Assembly (NCBI GenBank): GCA_900618425.1
Contig: UZAN01045417.1
Coordinates: forward strand, 10,970-23,310
Source of the DNA: Echinostoma caproni
Taxonomy: Eukaryota > Platyhelminthes > Trematoda > Plagiorchiida > Echinostomatidae
Direction: 5' to 3'
Length of the DNA: 12,341 bases
Under the pieces are notes generated by a model. That model ran no database searches. It saw nothing but the letters and a program-made list of their open reading frames with translations, and was not told the DNA's origin. Position numbers and translations under genes: made by a program. Each line of letters begins with the position of its first letter. Within the stretch, counting starts at the first letter, position 1. This document shows, in pieces, positions 9,357-12,341 of this stretch.

Positions 9357-9423
9357 CTGCAATAGGGTTTACCGTCACTCATGTAGCATCGACCGCGGTA
9401 ACAGTAGTCATGACAAGGATGTG
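9357..9423 (-). CDS. 67-nt exon: first part of an EGF-like domain
   Basis: On the minus strand a long T-rich tract and CTGGATTCCAG end at 9424. The exon follows, then the consensus donor CAG|GTGAGT. It enters in phase 1 (xCA) and reads HPCHDYCYRGRC then YMSDGKPYC, leaving in phase 2 (AG|). It supplies cysteines 1-4 of an EGF-like domain, which the micro-exon at 4375-4408 completes in frame (C-x3-C-x4-C-x8-C-x-C-x8-C). The product should be a secreted or membrane protein with extracellular EGF modules. The G-R-C-Y-x-S-D-G-K-P-x-C-R-C wording is like membrane-proximal EGF repeats of LRP-type receptors. That is a resemblance and not an identification. Both the splice sites and the cysteine spacing support it. 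Confidence 0.85.
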
Positions 9424-9802
9424 CTGGAATCCAGAAAAAAAATAGGGAAGGGAGGGATAGTGATGATAACTCTAGGGGATGTCGAATATTCGTTGTTTTT
9501 TTGTTTGAGTGATTATTCGTCAACAGGGGAAAAAAACAATAATAATAAAATAATAATGCGCGTGGTTTTCGCTCCACGATGAACTAACTACTCGCTCCAA
9601 TCAGATAAAGGAGCATCAACTTTTGGGTAGACCAGACACAGCCGTGCGCGCACACATCGCAGGACGAGAGAGAGAGAAAAATTGTGGACTCAGCTGATGT
9701 CTCTGGACAGATAAGCAGCCAGCCCAATTTTAGTTCTGACAATACTGCTGGAAGTCGTCGTTTTATATGGCCGATAGCATCCAAGATTACACATTCACTC
9801 AC
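9424..9802 (-). other. probable intron (379 bp)
   Basis: The segment is bounded on the minus strand by GTGAGTG (9802-9796) and TTCCAG (ending 9424). The acceptor side is secure. The donor is secure only if the exon at 9803-9853 is real. Confidence 0.4.
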
Positions 9803-9853
9803 TATACTTGGCTTTTCTCAAAACGTCCGCACCTGTTCTGAGATACACATCGG
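9803..9853 (-). CDS. candidate exon directly upstream of the EGF exon
   Basis: A strong minus-strand donor (TATA|GTGAGTG) lies 379 bases upstream of the EGF exon. Reading back in the phase the EGF exon needs (phase 1), the frame gives DVYLRTGADVLRKAKY. It is open to an AG at 9855-9854 (TACGACAG), with a CTAAC branch-like motif before it. The join would make Thr at the boundary. A competing frame over the same bases is open up to an AG at 9948-9947 and contains NNPQCYDSRCVSQNRCG, whose cysteines are attractive. However, its phase at this donor would put a stop in the EGF exon. The acceptor is weak, so the exon is tentative. Confidence 0.33.
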
Positions 9854-9946
9854 CTGTCGTAACATTGCGGATTGTTAGTTGTGGTGGTGGTGCCCACGAG
9901 TGTGTGTTGAATCATAATTGGCATATCGGAAGGGTAAAACGCAAAC

Positions 9947-10203
9947 CTAGATTTTAGACGCAAAATGAATGATCGATTCGCCTAAAAAATTAAAAATATC
10001 TCAAATAAAGTATACGGAGGCTACCAGTTCACTAACAATTTGCCGGTCAGTTGGACTAATTTGTACCAGTCACGGAAAGACGCAGTCAAATTTTTCGCGT
10101 TCGCCAAAAGCTACTTCCCAGTGTTTGTTGATGTTTTGCATCGATTTTCTTCAAATCTGATAACCAGCCGAGTATCTTTGGTTTTCCCGCGATACAGATA
10201 TTG
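9947..10203. other. no recognisable gene
   Basis: Several frames on both strands are open over about 10040-10200, for example SWTNLYQSRKDAVKFF on the plus strand. None has convincing splice sites or a known domain. Confidence 0.4.
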
Positions 10204-10315
10204 CATCATCATCATCAACATCATCCGAATAATCATCATCATCATCATCCGAATCATCATCATCATCATCATCCGAATCATCATCATCATCATCATCATC
10301 ATCCGAATCATCATC
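10204..10315. repeat. interrupted CAT triplet array with CCGAAT spacers
   Basis: CAT repeats are broken four times by CCGAAT (10225, 10249, 10273 and 10303). The stretches between spacers are AAT plus 5 CAT, then 6 CAT, then 8 CAT. On the minus strand the array reads as Asp runs broken by Ser-Asp; on the plus strand it reads as Ile or His runs depending on frame. It is most likely an intronic compound microsatellite. An acidic low-complexity exon cannot be excluded. Confidence 0.85.
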
Positions 10316-11340
10316 TTTTGTTCTGTTTTTATCAAATTTTTTGCTTGGCAGGTTCACCATTGTTCCACGCCTAACCTAGTGGGGTCTGATGCGGTTAGCC
10401 ACTCCAGGTCCTTAAGTCTGTATTGTTGATTTACACGGGAGAGAACAACACCGCTCTCCGTGGCCATGGAGTTTTGGGTCGTTTGGTGGGTGGGGGGAGG
10501 ATAGCCATGAAGTATATCCGTCTACAATAGTGCATTGTTTTCGAAATATTCTATTTTTTTTCATAAGTTGTTGTTTCGGGTGAATGAAGAATGACCCGAA
10601 TTCGGGACTGGTAAAATGTTTGGCGTCGTATACATAGATCCCGGAAATTCTAAGTGAAAAAACCTATTGGTTGTCTCACCGTTTCAAAATTACAAAAACA
10701 AAAAATTAACTGTGCTGTCCAGGAGTTTGGGGAGAGTGTGGCGCCAGCGCATGGGTATTCTGTCAATCTTGGACCGGAGAGATGTGACACATAGGAATGC
10801 TCATTGAGTTCTTTTTTTTAATTCTTAACTGGAAAATGACAATATAAAACTTAAACACAAAATTGTTCTTTTATGAACGAATGTTGCTGGCTAAAAAATA
10901 TTTATTTATGCAGTAAATGTATGTGTGTAGGGGGGGGGAATTAAATCAGACCGGGAGCATTGTTTATCAAACGGCCGTGCCTATTACACTAAATCTTCGT
11001 ACCAAACAAGTGATACCAATTGTAGTTTTTTATTTGGCTCTTGCCTTGTCTCTTTTGGCGATAATTTATTAGACTGATCGTGTTCAGTTTACACTTGATG
11101 AACGGGCCGCTATTGCGAACGGTTGGTTGTAACTAAGATAATCGTGGTAGCAACCGTGGCTGCATAAATGGTAGACAGATTTTAATGGGGTGTATATAAT
11201 CGTGAGAACATGTAATCGGAGTGTTGAAATGTTAGATAGATCCCCCTGTCTGGTGTCCATCGCATCAATGCCGCGGGAGGAAAATACGGCCCGAGTTGAT
11301 CGCATTTTGTTTCACTCTTCACATTCGTCGAGACGGAATC
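10316..11340. other. no recognisable gene
   Basis: This is AT-rich sequence with T runs near 10554 and 10810, a short G run near 10930-10938 and a few open frames of 60-75 codons on the minus strand. None of these has a recognisable domain or good splice sites. Confidence 0.45.
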
Positions 11341-11344
11341 AAGG

Positions 11345-11455
11345 ATGAACAACGTTTCTCATCATTTGTCTCCGTCCGATTTGCGTTCATTGTTTTCCGT
11401 CCGTTGTTTCCAATTTGTTCTTGAAGTTATGAATCGTCGAAAGCTGACTGAATAA
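11345..11455 (+). other. 36-codon ORF of unknown nature
   Basis: The frame starts AAGGATGA and begins MNNVSHHLSPSDLRSLF, ending NRRKLTE at TAA 11453-11455. It is open a further 20 or so codons upstream. It has no recognisable domain and may be chance or part of decayed retroelement sequence left of the LINE. Confidence 0.15.
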
Positions 11456-11618
11456 CTTTAAGAAATGTGACATTTTATGTATATACTCAAACGAAGCTCT
11501 GGTTCCCAGATTTCATGCCTTGTGACGGCTGCGTTCGTATCCGCACCGATCTTATCTACATAATAACCGTCAGGATTGATATCCACAAATGCACTGATCG
11601 GGACTCACCGTCCAGGAA

Positions 11619-11634
11619 TGTGTGTGTGTGTGTG
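11619..11634. repeat. (TG)8 microsatellite
   Basis: Eight TG units occur in a row, shortly upstream of the LINE-like region. Confidence 0.85.
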
Positions 11635-11678
11635 ATTATTGCTTTGTCACGTTTGATGATCTAACCGCAAACAATTGA

Positions 11679-11843
11679 CTTTTCTATGGATACCACCCAC
11701 GCAACCGTATTCACGTGTACCGTCTGGATTGCCACAATCCACATACGTACGAACAAATGTTGAACTGCTTCACGGAGCTTTGGAAGAAGGTATCACGGTT
11801 GATACAACCTACAGCCTTGGTGACGAAGTCCAATATATATGTC
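11679..11843 (+). pseudogene. possible endonuclease-domain remnant of the LINE
   Basis: This stretch is in the same register as the reverse-transcriptase frame at 11919. It reads HVYRLDCHNPHTYEQML then NCFTELWKKVSRL before TAG at 11844. LINE endonucleases have a YRPP-type strand followed by a helix ending a few residues before a GDFN motif; the YR and the C-F-x-E-L helix here are reminiscent of that. No GDFN is visible, and three stops lie between 11850 and 11918. If real, several hundred bases of the element are missing between it and the RT. A second frame over the same bases is also open. Confidence 0.22.
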
Positions 11844-11918
11844 TAGGTCGTTTGATAACGTTACCAATATTTATCCTGCATGGGATTTTTGAAAAGCACT
11901 TATCGTGTTGTGGTCTGA

Positions 11919-12341
11919 ACTATGATTCTAATTAGCCCCACACAACCTGCCCAAAATCGATTGCTGGCGAGAAAGTTTATTGCAAACCCCAAGCTATTGT
12001 ATAAGCACGTAAACGCTTCCCGGAAAGTCAAACACGGTGTTCCGATACTAAAATCAGCAGGACTGGTTTCAGTGACGACCAAGGAGGCTGCAGAAATGCT
12101 TAGGCTACAGTACTCTCAGGTGGTCAATGTGCCCAGTAACACTGGGTTCGTACTTCCCCGTTTGCTGGAACATATTCCTTACCCATTACTAAAAGACATT
12201 ATCTTTTCCCCCGAAAAGGTAAAAGCTAAGCTCATGGCTTTAAAGAAGAACTCATCACCGGGTTTAGATAACATCCATTCACAAGCCCTTCTCACTCTGG
12301 CGAGTCACATAGCCGATCCTCTAAGTGGGCTATACCAAAAA
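11919..12341 (+). pseudogene. CR1-like LINE reverse transcriptase, N-terminal part (runs off the window)
   Basis: The frame is open for 141 codons from a TGA at 11916-11918 to the window edge. It begins with a linker, RLLARKFIANPKLLYKHVN, then shows VTTKEAAEMLRLQYSQVV and finally LKKNSSPGLDNIH, ALLTLASHIADPLSGLY. These correspond to the NPK-x-(L/F)-Y linker, the 'K-A-x-x-L' helix and the first RT motif (K-x-S-P-G-x-D-x-I) of CR1/Jockey-group non-LTR retrotransposons. The protein copies element RNA into DNA at the insertion site. The upstream endonuclease is absent or decayed and there is no clean start, so this is probably a broken copy. The catalytic FADD motif would lie beyond the window. 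It is antisense to the EGF gene. Confidence 0.82.

Noticed and set aside
11084..11305. Minus-strand frame containing RGIDAMDTRQGDL and HLCSHGCYHDY, reminiscent of YWTD and EGF wording
   Set aside because: It has no YWTD-type core and no six-Cys spacing. The similarity is a few residues and the splice sites are poor.
1..12341. CRISPR array, bacterial operon, or integrated phage-type system
   Set aside because: There are no regular direct repeats with unique spacers, no ribosome-binding sites and no long prokaryotic frames. The splice signals show eukaryotic DNA.

Overview
This looks like a piece of a flatworm (probably trematode) nuclear genome. The base composition is AT-leaning but not extreme. 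There are no long open frames, simple-sequence tracts are common, spliced-exon signatures are clear, and fragments of a CR1-like LINE and a Penelope-like element (PLE) are present. The trematode assignment is an inference from the transposon wording and intron-rich layout; no marker gene fixes it.

The most secure host-gene content is on the minus strand. Two exons, 9357-9423 (67 nt) and 4375-4408 (a 34-nt micro-exon), have good splice sites, share a phase, and join into one six-cysteine EGF-like domain (C-x3-C-x4-C-x8-C-x-C-x8-C). The intron between them is 4948 bp. A third, tentative exon at 9803-9853 ends at a strong GTGAGT donor in the phase needed to join the first EGF exon. The wording of the EGF domain recalls the EGF repeats of LDL-receptor-related (LRP-type) membrane proteins, but the parent protein cannot be named from this window. 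Most of the window is then intron of this large gene.

The big intron (4409-9356) carries plus-strand material. There is a decayed GIY-YIG endonuclease end of a PLE (6027-6413) with a possible 3' tail to about 6941. There is a ~268-bp foldback inverted repeat (8296-8563). Three short plus-strand segments (5133-5237, 7000-7054, 7172-7257) have matching splice phases and could be a nested gene or chance.

The left edge (1-1010) has a Cys-containing open fragment and a possible plus-strand 3'-terminal exon with AATAAA. About 1011-4374 has nothing I can name. The right part (about 9947-11918) holds an interrupted CAT/ATG triplet array and otherwise unassigned DNA. The right end (11919-12341, running off the window) is the start of a plus-strand LINE reverse-transcriptase domain. 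Both recognisable retroelements lie antisense to the host gene.
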